Shown: positions 16,632-23,780, numbered from the stretch's first letter. The stretch: 48,943 nucleotides of DNA from Nostoc sp. NMS7 (GCF_017115085.1 NZ_JABXKJ010000082.1:1-48943), one strand, 5' to 3'. Notes: generated from the letters alone by a model not told the origin. Numbers and translations: made by a program.

Positions 16632-17176
16632 ACCTAGAATTTATTGAAAACGCCAAAACAATAGATTTGATTAGTATTGGAATTGTTGCCCAAGATGGCA
16701 GAGAGTTTTATGCGGTCAACGAGGAGTGCAATTTTAGCAAAGCAAATTATTGGGTTCAAGAAAATGTTATCCCTAGTTTGCCTGTAAAAAATGACCCTGC
16801 ATGGAAAACCAGGGACATGATTGCATTTGAAGTAGTGGCATTTATAAAACAAGAGCCGGAATCTGAACTATATCATCATACATTTGGATCGCTTTGCAAT
16901 TTGCCAATGGATGAAAAACCAGAATTCTGGGGTGAGTGGTGCGCTTATGACTAGGTGGGTTTCTGCTGGCTTTTTGGCGAAATGGTGCATTTACCCAAAG
17001 GTTTCCCAATGCGGTGCAATGATATTATTCAATTAGCTGAAGTTGAAAGAGGAATTGAGTCTAGTGAGTTACCACCTTCACTTGAAGTAGATGGAAATCA
17101 CAATGCACTATTGGGTGCAAAGACTGTGAAAAGGCGCTGGGAATGGCTTAATTACCAGGGTGAGGGTTGGCAGTGA
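16616..17176 (+). pseudogene. Rv2179c-like 3'-5' exoribonuclease/exonuclease, interrupted by an amber codon
   Basis: The first 112 codons give MRYFIDLEFIENAKTIDLIS, with the D-x-E of motif I of the DEDD exonuclease fold, then GIVAQDGREFYAVNEE. At 16952 the frame meets TAG, and the very next codons continue the family: GFCWLFGEMVHLPKGFPMRC, with the NALLGAKTVKRRWEWL ending typical of the last motif (H-N-A-L-x-D-A). In homologues the residue at that point is usually tryptophan (Y-D-W-V-x-x-C-x-L-F-G), and TGG to TAG is a single base change. The total length of about 186 residues fits the family. TAG ends other genes here, so recoding is unlikely. The enzyme trims 3' ends of RNA or DNA in relatives. 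Confidence 0.75.
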
Positions 17177-17421
17177 TTGAAAAAGAAGAGAATAGCGGTA
17201 ATGAAATTTACTACCGAATTAAGTTTAACGGACAAGAGATTGCAATTTGTGAGTTGCAATGGTTTGACGAATCTGGTTACAACCCAAAATTTTGGTTAGC
17301 CGAAGAAACTTTTGCTACCAGAGAAGACGTGATCGCCTTCTTAAAATCAAAAGTCCTACCTGATAATTTATTGCTTGCTATTAAGAGTTTTTTGTCTGTA
17401 AATGATCCCTTTAAACTCTAA
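17173..17421 (+). CDS. Hypothetical protein, about 82 residues
   Basis: I place the start at the GTG at 17173, which overlaps the upstream TGA (GTGA), a common coupled arrangement; a TTG two codons earlier is the alternative. The product is MIEKEENSGNEIYYRIKFNG onwards, acidic, with a helix ending in KSFLSVNDPFKL. The stop overlaps the next ATG (TAATGG). No family is recognised. It is probably an accessory protein of the same transcript. Confidence 0.6.
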   Translation: MIEKEENSGNEIYYRIKFNGQEIAICELQWFDESGYNPKFWLAEETFATREDVIAFLKSKVLPDNLLLAIKSFLSVNDPFKL

Positions 17422-18074
17422 TGGAATGGGTTAGATTAGATTTTACTGATAATGATTTTCAACTTTTATTTAAGTCCGATATTCCAGCCATCAAGCATCA
17501 AAAAATCCGCAGCTATCATTTAGAGTTGCTGCAAGAGTTGTCGGGAATGCCTGTCTGGCCGCCGGATGAAGTCGCTCTTGTTCTATATAATAACTTTCCC
17601 CTACATTATCAAAAGGTTGCCGAATTGTTGGGTGTAAAGTGCGATCGCTTGACCGATGAATCCCGCCATCTCCTCTTAGTTTGCACTGCACCAGTGGGAG
17701 AAGATGAATCGGTGCGCCCTGGGTTATCGCACGTTGAGCAATTAATGGGGTATTCACTGGAAAAAACACCAGTTGTAGTTGACGATGGGAGGGTAGCGCC
17801 GACTACTGGCGATTATGTGCTGGATGTGAAGACTGATTTGTATTTGATTTTTAAGCGTCATGCACCGAAACTTTGGGAGGTTCATTCACTTGAAGAATGC
17901 GCGTTGTTATGCAAACAGGCTAACGAACGGATGAAAGATCCCGACGACGCTGATGATGGGAAGGGTTGGGGGAAGAAAGCTGAAGTGGTTGATGATGAAA
18001 TGTTTTTGGAGAGGAAGGAAGAAATAGTTTTTGCGTTAGGTGCGATCGGTGTTACTCCACCAGACGGATTTTGA
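17421..18074 (+). CDS. Hypothetical phage protein (217 residues)
   Basis: The ATG overlaps the previous stop by one base. The protein is helical, with a compact N-terminal region (HLELLQELSGMPVWPPDEVA, then LYNNFPLHYQKVAELLGVKC), a central beta section, and a C-terminal section rich in acidic residues (KDPDDADDGKGWGKKAEVVD). I do not recognise a family. A tail assembly chaperone is conceivable because such genes lie near tape measures, but this gene is not adjacent to one. It closes the overlapping chain that starts at 15954. Confidence 0.6.
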   Translation: MEWVRLDFTDNDFQLLFKSDIPAIKHQKIRSYHLELLQELSGMPVWPPDEVALVLYNNFPLHYQKVAELLGVKCDRLTDESRHLLLVCTAPVGEDESVRPGLSHVEQLMGYSLEKTPVVVDDGRVAPTTGDYVLDVKTDLYLIFKRHAPKLWEVHSLEECALLCKQANERMKDPDDADDGKGWGKKAEVVDDEMFLERKEEIVFALGAIGVTPPDGF

Positions 18075-18124
18075 ATTGCTATAGTGATGTCACCAATTTA
18101 GGGTAATTTCGCGGAAGTCTAAAT

Positions 18125-18374
18125 ATGGATCAGTCTATAGAGCTATTATTGAAATTTAATGAAAATCAATTAAATCAAGCAAATATAGTTTACGACGTAC
18201 CATTTATTGGTGACGATCGCTAGTACCTTTACGATCACACCAAAGTTCGGTATTTTTTATTGTTTTGGATGTCAGAAACATGGCGATCCAATTAAGTTTT
18301 TGGAGTTGATGACCAACAAAAATAGTAAAGAGATAGTAACAGAATTATCCGCAAAATATGATTTAACTACTTGA
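18125..18374 (+). pseudogene. Remnant of a CHC2-type primase zinc-finger protein
   Basis: A 32-codon frame starting at ATG 18125 stops at TAG 18221, after which a different frame encodes STFTITPKFGIFYCFGCQKH, then GDPIKFLELM. This matches the second half of a CHC2 zinc finger (S-F-x-I-x-P-x-x-x-x-F-x-C-F-G-C-x-x-x-G-D-x-I-x-F), the DNA-binding finger of DNA primases. The first cysteine/histidine half is missing or out of frame, so a frameshift and loss of the body have ended function. This is a trace of a replication module. Confidence 0.6.
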
Positions 18375-18411
18375 ATTGGGCAAACTAAGCGTAGCCTTGC
18401 ACAAAAAGCTA

Positions 18412-18570
18412 ATGTCTAACCGACCGCCCAAAAATATCTGTTTAATCTGCGATCGCGCGATCATCTTCAATTTCAAATTAAAAGGCTGGTCGTGGTGGGC
18501 TACAAGATGCGATGGCAGAATAGTTGGAGCAGTGCATGACGATTGTGCAAATCCAAGGCTGCAAGATTGA
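18412..18570 (+). CDS. Small cysteine-containing protein, unknown (52 residues)
   Basis: I prefer ATG 18412 over an upstream TTG start because it gives a compact protein with a possible zinc site: ICLICDRA near residue 10 and CDG plus HDDCAN further on (C-x2-C and C/H-x-C spacing). The protein is basic and aromatic (KLKGWSWWATR). No family is recognised. It may be a small zinc-finger adaptor. Confidence 0.45.
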   Translation: MSNRPPKNICLICDRAIIFNFKLKGWSWWATRCDGRIVGAVHDDCANPRLQD

Positions 18571-18609
18571 CATCCTCCCCACCCTACAACGTTAGCGGAT
18601 AAAGTTTTA

Positions 18610-18649
18610 TTGCAAACACCCTTAAAGGAACCGTGGTTCTTTGACTTTT
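18610..18649. terminator. Repeated stem-loop between convergent genes, copy 2
   Basis: A near-identical copy of the element at 11322-11362 (TTGCAAA, then AAAGGAACCGTGGTTCTTT, GACTTTT, and a little further on TATGATATTA). As in copy 1, it lies between the end of a rightward gene and the end of a leftward gene, which suits a two-way terminator. Confidence 0.6.
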
Positions 18650-18695
18650 AGCAGGAGATATGATATTAGGTTTTGAACGCACTAAGTATCATTTG

Positions 18696-18977
18696 CTATT
18701 TCGATATTTCCCAAAAATATCTGCTATCAGTTAATCCAAAAACTTTTTCAATAACAGAATATGAACTATCAGGGCAATCAGCTTGTCCGATGCAAGCCCA
18801 AGATTCACCCGTCCATTGAGCCGTCGCAACTTTAAAACCTATACCATCTAAATATTCGTCTAAAATATCAAAAGTTGGCAGCCCATTTCCTAGATAACGA
18901 CGGAAAATTAACCCGTAAGACAGGGCGATCGCTACCACTTTTGCAACCTCAAATTCCGCCTCAAAGCTATATTGCAT
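18696..18977 (-). CDS. Hypothetical protein, 93 residues
   Basis: A leftward ATG frame (MQYSFEAEFEVAKVVAIALS start) with one Cys-rich stretch (SWACIGQADCPDSSYS) near residue 62. It lacks a signal peptide. Its start lies only 12 bases from the start of the divergent gene at 18990, leaving almost no room for two promoters, so at least one of the two is likely read from upstream. The product is unknown. Confidence 0.55.
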   Translation of the reverse strand: MQYSFEAEFEVAKVVAIALSYGLIFRRYLGNGLPTFDILDEYLDGIGFKVATAQWTGESWACIGQADCPDSSYSVIEKVFGLTDSRYFWEISK

Positions 18978-18989
18978 AGGTATCAGTTG

Positions 18990-19475
18990 ATGTTAAGTCC
19001 GTACTCCCAATTATGCTCAGATTTCTTTATCGACCTTAACAATTACTTTACTAACTACTTTGAACTAGAGCAGACATATAGAAACGAGGGCATCGCTCCA
19101 GGCGATCGCTTTGGAGTAATTACAATTCGCTCACTCGACCCAGATCCGAGTAAAACATCTGGGACTGAGGTGAGGCAGGGTTTTGAATTTTTGTTGGTGA
19201 AAATGGAAATTTTAATGACACTGGGAGCAAGCGATCGCATTTCTTCCGAAGGGTTGGCATTGGCGGCGGCTCTAGATTTGCACCACGGTATTCCAGCGTT
19301 AAAACAATTTCTTAGAGAAAGTCTAATTTATGACCTCAAAACTGACGAGCAAATTACCACTGTGAAGCGGCAGGCGTTGAAATCACCAAACAACTATATT
19401 GTTGATGTTGTGTGTGGTGCGATCGCAAATATTGCAATTTATGTTGACATCAACGGACAGCACGTAATTAAATAG
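18990..19475 (+). CDS. Hypothetical phage protein (161 residues)
   Basis: The start at ATG 18990 is preferred over a TTG at 18972 that would overlap the divergent gene. The protein is mixed alpha/beta with a pattern (YRNEGIAPGDRFGVITIRSL then GFEFLLVKMEILMTLGASDR) not assigned to a known family. It has no signal peptide or membrane span. It starts a second set of rightward small genes. The N-terminal half has aromatic residues typical of phage neck or tail terminator proteins, but that is a guess. Confidence 0.55.
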   Translation: MLSPYSQLCSDFFIDLNNYFTNYFELEQTYRNEGIAPGDRFGVITIRSLDPDPSKTSGTEVRQGFEFLLVKMEILMTLGASDRISSEGLALAAALDLHHGIPALKQFLRESLIYDLKTDEQITTVKRQALKSPNNYIVDVVCGAIANIAIYVDINGQHVIK

Positions 19476-19615
19476 CTTGTCAATATAGTTAAAATGAGTT
19501 AATTTGTGTTTGATAGAAAACATTGACTCCAATGCAGACTGCACTTGGTTTTATTGCAACCGCAATTCACGAAATACTCAATCCATTATTTCAAGATATA
19601 AAGGAGATCAAGAAA

Positions 19616-20017
19616 ATGGCTTCAGAAATTCTTACTGGCATTCAAGCGGAAGATGCAGAACTTCAAACATTAGACGATCGCATCTCTGAGGTTGTAACCG
19701 AGTATGAAACAGCTGCTCAGACCGAGAAGGATGCTTACACAGCACTTGAAGATAAATACAACACACTGATTGCCGCATCTGGAGCATCTGTAGACCCAGC
19801 AGAATTGTCTGCTGAAAAACAAGCGATCGCAGATTCCACGGCTAAGGTAGCTGCAATAATCGCAAGGTTAGGCAATTCCACAACTTCTAATTCAACGACT
19901 CAAGTAGCTCCTCCCGCAACTCCTGATTCAACGTCTCCTGTAGCGGCGACAACCACTCCTGATTCAACATCTGCAACACCTGCAACGCCTGTAGCATTTG
20001 GTGTTACGACACCTTAA
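19616..20017 (+). CDS. Hypothetical phage protein with an N-terminal coiled coil and a Pro/Thr/Ser-rich tail
   Basis: The ATG at 19616 is preceded by AAGGAG about nine bases upstream, the best ribosome site in this region, so I prefer it to longer upstream starts. Residues 1-50 are a helical coiled coil (MASEILTGIQAEDAELQTLD), residues 55-85 a second helix, and residues 90-133 a low-complexity Thr/Pro/Ala/Ser tail with repeats of TPDSTS. This resembles small phage virion proteins that anchor by a coil and present a flexible tail, or an assembly accessory protein. No enzyme motif is visible. The gene ends at a heptad element. Confidence 0.65.
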   Translation: MASEILTGIQAEDAELQTLDDRISEVVTEYETAAQTEKDAYTALEDKYNTLIAASGASVDPAELSAEKQAIADSTAKVAAIIARLGNSTTSNSTTQVAPPATPDSTSPVAATTTPDSTSATPATPVAFGVTTP

Positions 20018-20020
20018 AGA

Positions 20021-20095
20021 GAGTAATGAGTAATGAGTAAGGAGTAAGATTTTTCTAACTCATTACTCCTTACTCATTACTCATTACTCCATCTT
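20021..20095. repeat. Heptad stem-loop element, GAGTAAT type
   Basis: GAGTAAT/GAGTAAG heptads, the spacer GATTTTTCTAACT and the complementary arm. The spacer equals that of the element at 14622-14702, so the two are recent copies. Confidence 0.88.
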
Positions 20096-20117
20096 TCTCC
20101 CTTCCTTATTAAAAAAA

Positions 20118-20630
20118 ATGAATTATAAATTACGCGGTGTGGAATATGCGATCGCCAACAGTAGCGACACAATTCTGACCAAAATAGCGGTATCAATGAA
20201 AAATGGCATGGCTGATTGGGAGGATGATGCGCGGGTTGCCTATGCCGTTTCTGTCGCTTGTCCATCCATTCCAAGTGACATTGCTAGCTATAAGCCACCC
20301 AATGAATTTACGATGTCTCTTGACAGCATGGAAATTGCGGTATTCATGCTCTCGTTAAATATTGCGATTTTACAAAAGTCAAAAGTTCAGTCTGATGCAG
20401 ATAAAGCAGCAGTTAGAAAGAAAATTCAAGAATTAAATAAAAGTTTGCTGAGTATCGATAAAGGGTTAACTTCTGAACAGGTGAAGCTGCTTGTTGGGCA
20501 AGTCACTGTTACAGAACAGAATACGGACGCTGAATCAATTCTTGTAGAATCTCAAGTTGTTGATGAACCTTTGAGTGACGAGGAAGAGGCGATCGCACGA
20601 AGGTATTTGAAACAGCAAGAATCAAAATGA
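20118..20630 (+). CDS. Hypothetical phage protein (170 residues)
   Basis: The protein begins MNYKLRGVEYAIANSSDTIL and has a helical, Lys/Glu-rich C-terminal half (VRKKIQELNKSLLSIDKGLT) with a strongly acidic end (DEEEAIARRYLKQQESK). It has no cysteine and no membrane segment. Its TGA stop is overlapped by an ATGA that belongs to the following gene's ancestral start, now split off by an inserted element. The next gene is a zinc-ribbon protein. No function is recognised. Confidence 0.6.
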   Translation: MNYKLRGVEYAIANSSDTILTKIAVSMKNGMADWEDDARVAYAVSVACPSIPSDIASYKPPNEFTMSLDSMEIAVFMLSLNIAILQKSKVQSDADKAAVRKKIQELNKSLLSIDKGLTSEQVKLLVGQVTVTEQNTDAESILVESQVVDEPLSDEEEAIARRYLKQQESK

Positions 20631-20795
20631 CCGTAAAGAAGGGGAGTAAGGAGTAATGAGTAATGAGTAAGGAGTTAGAAAGAAAGAATTTTAACTTATC
20701 GCTTCTTCCACAAGCAAATAATCATACTCCATCTTTCTTACTTATTACTCCTTACTTATTACTCCTTACTTATTTTGAAGATGACGGTAAAGAAG
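20627..20795. mobile_element. Heptad stem-loop element with duplicated target flanks
   Basis: ATGACCGTAAAGAAG (20627-20641) and ATGACGGTAAAGAAG (20781-20795) flank a GAGTAAG-type element with 14 of 15 bases identical. Between them lie the heptad arms and a core of about 65 bases that, read on the other strand, is also found in elements of the capsid block. The first copy overlaps the upstream stop as the ancestral start of the next gene, so the element appears to have inserted into that overlap and duplicated it. This is the best evidence here that the heptad elements move. Confidence 0.7.
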
Positions 20796-21830
20796 CCTGA
20801 TTGCACAGGGCAGCGATTTGGATTATTAACGGTGCTGGGTATTGCCGAGAAACGCTCCAAAGACAATAGACAATTATGGCGATTGCAGTGCGACTGCGGC
20901 AAAATTATTGAAAGACCCCGCAGTAATTTTGCAACACACAAGAACCTTTCTTGCGGATGCCAAAAACGATTAAGACAAATACAGCGCAATCAACAACGAG
21001 CAAAACCTGACTGCACTGGGCAAAGATTTGGAATGTTACTTGTACTTGGGTTAGGTAGCAGCCACCCCAAGCATGGGCGTTTATGGAAAGTGCTGTGCGA
21101 TTGTGGCAACATCGTTGAATCAACTAGAACAAATCTTGATAGTGGTCGCCAAATCTCCTGCGGTTGCAGAGGCAAACAAATATTGGTTGATAGTCGCCGT
21201 CCTATTGATATCAAAAGAGTTAGATTTGGCGATTTAGTAGCGATCGCCCTAACGGGTAAAAAAGATTTGTACAATCAACCAACTTGGAAATTGCAGTGTG
21301 ATTGTGGCAACACCTGCAAAATATCGTTAAAAATACTTAACAGCAAATGCAAATATAACAGTAACGTTAATTGCGGTAATCGTGCTGATCACCCAGAAAA
21401 TCACTGCTCCTATCCCCCAAATCCCCTACCTTATCCACCGGAAGCTGGGGAACTATTGATAAAATATCTACCGTTAACAGAACTTAACTATCCTCTTATT
21501 GATACTGCTGTTGAAGATGAAAAGCGCGATCGCCTCTTACGCGCTGCTTGGATTTTGGCTTATCGGCGATCGCAGGGTGAGGAGATATCCGAATTGCACG
21601 AAAAAAGATATATTTATAAATCTTTGCGCTACTGTTCAATTGATGTTTTCTGGCGGCGAAAACTTGAACAACATGGCGGATTCTTGTATGATGTCAATGG
21701 TATCAAAAGACAAATAGGTAGCACGATGACCGACTTAACATCGAACAACTACCCTGTAATTGAGGCGCAGGGGATAATTAACGTACCTAATAATCCTGTT
21801 TCAAAACATTTGAGATTCCGGCGTTGTTGA
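20781..21830 (+). CDS. Protein with three tandem Cys4-type zinc ribbons
   Basis: Using ATG 20781 gives 349 residues. Three repeats of about 60 residues are visible: DCTGQRFGLLTVLGIAEKRS with CDCGKIIE and SCGCQ; DCTGQRFGMLLVLGLGSSHP with CDCGNIV and SCGCR; and a weaker RVRFGDLVAIALTGKKDLYN with CDCGNTCK and NCGN. The paired C-x-C-G and C-G-C motifs fit the zinc-binding module seen in phage HNH/AP2-type proteins. The C-terminal 150 residues are helical (RDRLLRAAWILAYRRSQGEE) and contain no catalytic motif I recognise. It is probably a DNA-binding protein; without the HNH nuclease half I do not call it an endonuclease. Confidence 0.7.
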   Translation: MTVKKPDCTGQRFGLLTVLGIAEKRSKDNRQLWRLQCDCGKIIERPRSNFATHKNLSCGCQKRLRQIQRNQQRAKPDCTGQRFGMLLVLGLGSSHPKHGRLWKVLCDCGNIVESTRTNLDSGRQISCGCRGKQILVDSRRPIDIKRVRFGDLVAIALTGKKDLYNQPTWKLQCDCGNTCKISLKILNSKCKYNSNVNCGNRADHPENHCSYPPNPLPYPPEAGELLIKYLPLTELNYPLIDTAVEDEKRDRLLRAAWILAYRRSQGEEISELHEKRYIYKSLRYCSIDVFWRRKLEQHGGFLYDVNGIKRQIGSTMTDLTSNNYPVIEAQGIINVPNNPVSKHLRFRRC

Positions 21831-21846
21831 GCAAATTATCTAAAAG

Positions 21847-21930
21847 TGCAAAGTCGGGAATCGAACCCGCCCGGAACTTCCCCGGTTTTGTGGCATGAAG
21901 CCATTTATCATCAATCCATGATTCTTTGCA
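21847..21930 (-). tRNA. tRNA-like gene or pseudo-tRNA, class II length (84 nt), anticodon uncertain
   Basis: On the minus strand TGCAAAG at the 5' end pairs perfectly with CTTTGCA at the 3' end (7 bp). A T arm is clear (CGGG-TTCGATT-CCCG), and before it is a longer variable arm (CCGG-GGAAGTT-CCGG), so it looks like a class II tRNA (Leu, Ser, Tyr or Sec type). The D arm is TCAT-GGATTG-ATGA, which lacks the usual A14. The anticodon arm TGGC-TTCAT-GCCA folds with a five-base loop. If the last C-G pair is opened the loop is CTTCATG and the anticodon would be UCA, which would read UGA. The missing CCA is not unusual in cyanobacteria. Deviations in the D and anticodon arms may mean it is decayed. 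Confidence 0.55.
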
Positions 21931-21969
21931 AAGTAATCATAAGCTACTTTGTTGGGATTTTACAAGAAT

Positions 21970-22278
21970 TTAACGGGAGTCTGAAAGCCCCGGAGGAACA
22001 GGCGCACAGCGCCGTATTCCGTTATATTCTAAAATAACGGCATCAGCCATCTCTATCCACGATTCTTGCTGCTCAATTTCAAGCCCGTTCCAGTTGGGAG
22101 GAATGTTATTACCAAGACAAAAGTGTTCATAGGCTATCTGTCCGTATTTTGTCGAATCTATCTCTATATTGGGCATAATTTCTTTTCTCAATTCATGCAA
22201 CTGTTTTTCTATTCTTCTTGACAGGTGAACCATTGCACAAAATGCAAAACTGAAAGTGATAATAAAGAGATAATTCAT
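21970..22278 (-). CDS. Small protein with one N-terminal membrane segment
   Basis: The ATG at 22278 overlaps the upstream stop by four bases (ATGA), so I start there and not at the longer 22335 frame. The product (MNYLFIITFSFAFCAMVHLS start, 102 residues) has one N-terminal hydrophobic helix, then a basic/acidic helix (RIEKQLHELRKEIMPNIEID), so it is probably anchored in the cytoplasmic membrane with its body in the cytoplasm. It is the last of a three-gene leftward operon governed by the promoter at 23715-23743. Its C-terminus runs into a stretch with no known motif. Confidence 0.6.
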   Translation of the reverse strand: MNYLFIITFSFAFCAMVHLSRRIEKQLHELRKEIMPNIEIDSTKYGQIAYEHFCLGNNIPPNWNGLEIEQQESWIEMADAVILEYNGIRRCAPVPPGLSDSR

Positions 22279-23144
22279 TGAATTGCCCCCGCCCAATCGG
22301 TAAGTGCAAATATCTGTGCTAATTCTGTAACGCAAAATTCAATCAACGTCCTATACTGGACATCTTGCACTTCAATATTTTTATCTGTAACTTTAATTAA
22401 ATCAAGTATATCTGTACGATAAAATATTAGACGCGAAAAAGATAATTCAAATAACTGTAGCGTGATCGCTTTAGCTGCGCAAGTTTTTAGGAAGTCCGCG
22501 GCTTCAGATACTAAAATCATTTGTCTGTCAACATCAAGTGCCTTTGCCCAATTTGCAAACTGCTTCATTTCTGATTTTTTGGCTTTGCTTGTATCAAAAC
22601 GAATCAATGGGTTGATTTCTGACTTAAGCTCCTCTAGAAGCTTCTTGGCTCCAATTTGCAATTGGGCAATATTTACAACTACGTAAAGAAAATCTTCTAT
22701 AGCGTCTTTTTCAATTGACTTAATTGTTTTATTATCAACCCGATTAACTTTTTTGAATGCGTTGAAAAAGCAACCACGTATTGTTCTGTTGTAACCAACG
22801 ATTTCCAGAAACTTTTTGTTATATATTTTTAACCTTTGTTCTCTGTTAATCCGCTCAACTTTCTCAATATAACTTTTGCTGATTTGAGAATTAAAGTTTT
22901 CACAAACATCATCAGCTAGCCCTTTAAAATGAGCAAATGACGCGGTTACTTCGGCGCTTCTTACTATTACTATCTGCTTTGATTTTGGAGCAAGTCTAGC
23001 GTGTTCTTGTCTTTTAGATGCTCCAATTAAATAGACTGGCTCTCCACACTTGGGACATCTTAATTGCCAATTTGCGTAATCGTGATAATCGCAGTTAGAT
23101 GCGTTTACGATGATGCCGTATAAAAGGCTTTTAGCATATTTCAT
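22275..23144 (-). CDS. Hypothetical protein with an N-terminal zinc knuckle (290 residues)
   Basis: The start at 23144 overlaps the upstream stop by 14 bases; a start 12 codons earlier is possible. Residues 20-35 contain C-P-K-C-G (RCPKCGEPVYLIG), a zinc-binding turn, and the rest is helical (LLEELKSEINPLIRFDTSKA; FLKTCAAKAITLQLFELSFS). There is no membrane segment. It is co-transcribed with the DNA-binding gene upstream and the membrane protein downstream, so it may be part of a plasmid- or phage-type maintenance, exclusion or defence operon. No enzyme motif is recognised. Confidence 0.6.
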   Translation of the reverse strand: MKYAKSLLYGIIVNASNCDYHDYANWQLRCPKCGEPVYLIGASKRQEHARLAPKSKQIVIVRSAEVTASFAHFKGLADDVCENFNSQISKSYIEKVERINREQRLKIYNKKFLEIVGYNRTIRGCFFNAFKKVNRVDNKTIKSIEKDAIEDFLYVVVNIAQLQIGAKKLLEELKSEINPLIRFDTSKAKKSEMKQFANWAKALDVDRQMILVSEAADFLKTCAAKAITLQLFELSFSRLIFYRTDILDLIKVTDKNIEVQDVQYRTLIEFCVTELAQIFALTDWAGAIQ

Positions 23145-23685
23145 TATGCAATGCCAACCATTCCTGATTACTTTTATCATTCAGTCGCCGGAATTCAAAC
23201 CCCCTTGCCATGAAGCGTTTCAAACGTGGCAGTTTGTCTATATCTAATAATACAAGCAACACAGAACGAATAATTACAATCTGCTGTGTTGCTACTGTTT
23301 GCAATACCCAGTTAGTTGCTAGCCATCTAGCCACAGGGTTCATATCTTGCAGTGTGCCAGCCATCCGCAAAAGTTCTATGCGCGATATGTCGTCTGCAAG
23401 GGTGGAATACGTTTCGGTACGTATCGGTACGTGTTCCAAAACAGCTTGGTCATCTAAATTTGGTACGTGTTCCAAGGTTGACAGGAATTGCGCGATCGCA
23501 TCTTTCCCCCTTCCTCTTGCCTCATGGTATTTTTCCAATAACTCCGCTTCATATTGGGTAATATAAGCATTTTTCCCCTCCTTTATTGTTTGAATACCCA
23601 GAGTAGGAAGGTATTCTTCATAAAACTTGCGGTGTCCGTAGCGTTCTTTGAGTGGTGCGATCGCTACTCTATCAATCTGTTGCAT
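23131..23685 (-). CDS. Putative DNA-binding regulator with N-terminal helix-turn-helix-like domain
   Basis: Residues 1-58 (VAIAPLKERYGHRKFYEEYL, then GKNAYITQYEAELLEKYHEA) follow a recurrent cyanobacterial DNA-binding pattern (L-x-E-R-Y-G-x-x-K-x-x-x-Y, then G-x-x-x-Y-I-T), a helix-turn-helix-like unit. The remainder is helical with a C-terminal hydrophobic stretch (QQIVIIRSVLLVLLDIDKLP) that may be buried. Upstream lie a promoter flanked by two inverted repeats built on ACACGTACC, and two more copies of the same site lie inside the gene, encoded as LEHVP repeats. This suggests that the protein binds these sites and represses its own transcription, or that they form a partition-type array. 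Confidence 0.6.
   Translation of the reverse strand: MQQIDRVAIAPLKERYGHRKFYEEYLPTLGIQTIKEGKNAYITQYEAELLEKYHEARGRGKDAIAQFLSTLEHVPNLDDQAVLEHVPIRTETYSTLADDISRIELLRMAGTLQDMNPVARWLATNWVLQTVATQQIVIIRSVLLVLLDIDKLPRLKRFMARGFEFRRLNDKSNQEWLALHNEIC
23426..23477. promoter_or_regulatory. Two iterated operator-like sites inside the regulator gene
   Basis: GGTACGTGTTCCAA (23426-23439) and GGTACGTGTTCCAAGG (23462-23477) are 36 bases apart, with a partial GGTACGTATC just before. They are variants of the sites upstream of the same gene (consensus on the other strand: GRACACGTACC). The in-phase repeat in coding sequence suggests a binding array more than a single operator. Confidence 0.55.
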
Positions 23686-23690
23686 ACGTT

Positions 23691-23772
23691 CTGGTACGTG
23701 TCGGGATGCGTACCAGAATACAGATATAAAGGTACTGTGTCAAGTGTCTCGGTACGTACCGGGACACGTACC
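23691..23772 (-). promoter_or_regulatory. Promoter with flanking operators for the leftward regulator operon
   Basis: On the minus strand TTGACA (23738-23743) and TATTCT (23715-23720) are separated by 17 bases, a good sigma-70 promoter. CTGGTACG...CGTACCAG (23691-23716) overlaps the -10, and a 24-bp dyad GTGTC-tc-GGTACGTACC-gg-GACAC (23744-23767) touches the -35. Both contain the ACACGTACC word also found in the gene itself. Binding at these sites would block the promoter, so the operon is probably autoregulated. Confidence 0.6.
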
Positions 23773-23780
23773 AAAAGGGC

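Noticed and set aside
16952..16954. Programmed recoding of the amber codon in the exonuclease
   Set aside because: TAG ends other genes in the window and no suppressor tRNA with a CUA anticodon is seen; a mutation is the simpler reading.
11322..18649. att-site interpretation of the duplicated stem-loop
   Set aside because: No integrase or tRNA gene borders it and the hairpin explains the conservation as a terminator; kept only as a repeat.
19523..20017. Longer start for the coiled-coil protein
   Set aside because: The upstream starts have no ribosome site, while AAGGAG stands directly before ATG 19616.
22275..23180. Longer start of the zinc-knuckle protein at 23180
   Set aside because: It would extend the overlap with the regulator gene to about 50 bases; the 23144 start gives a more usual short overlap, although the longer one cannot be excluded.
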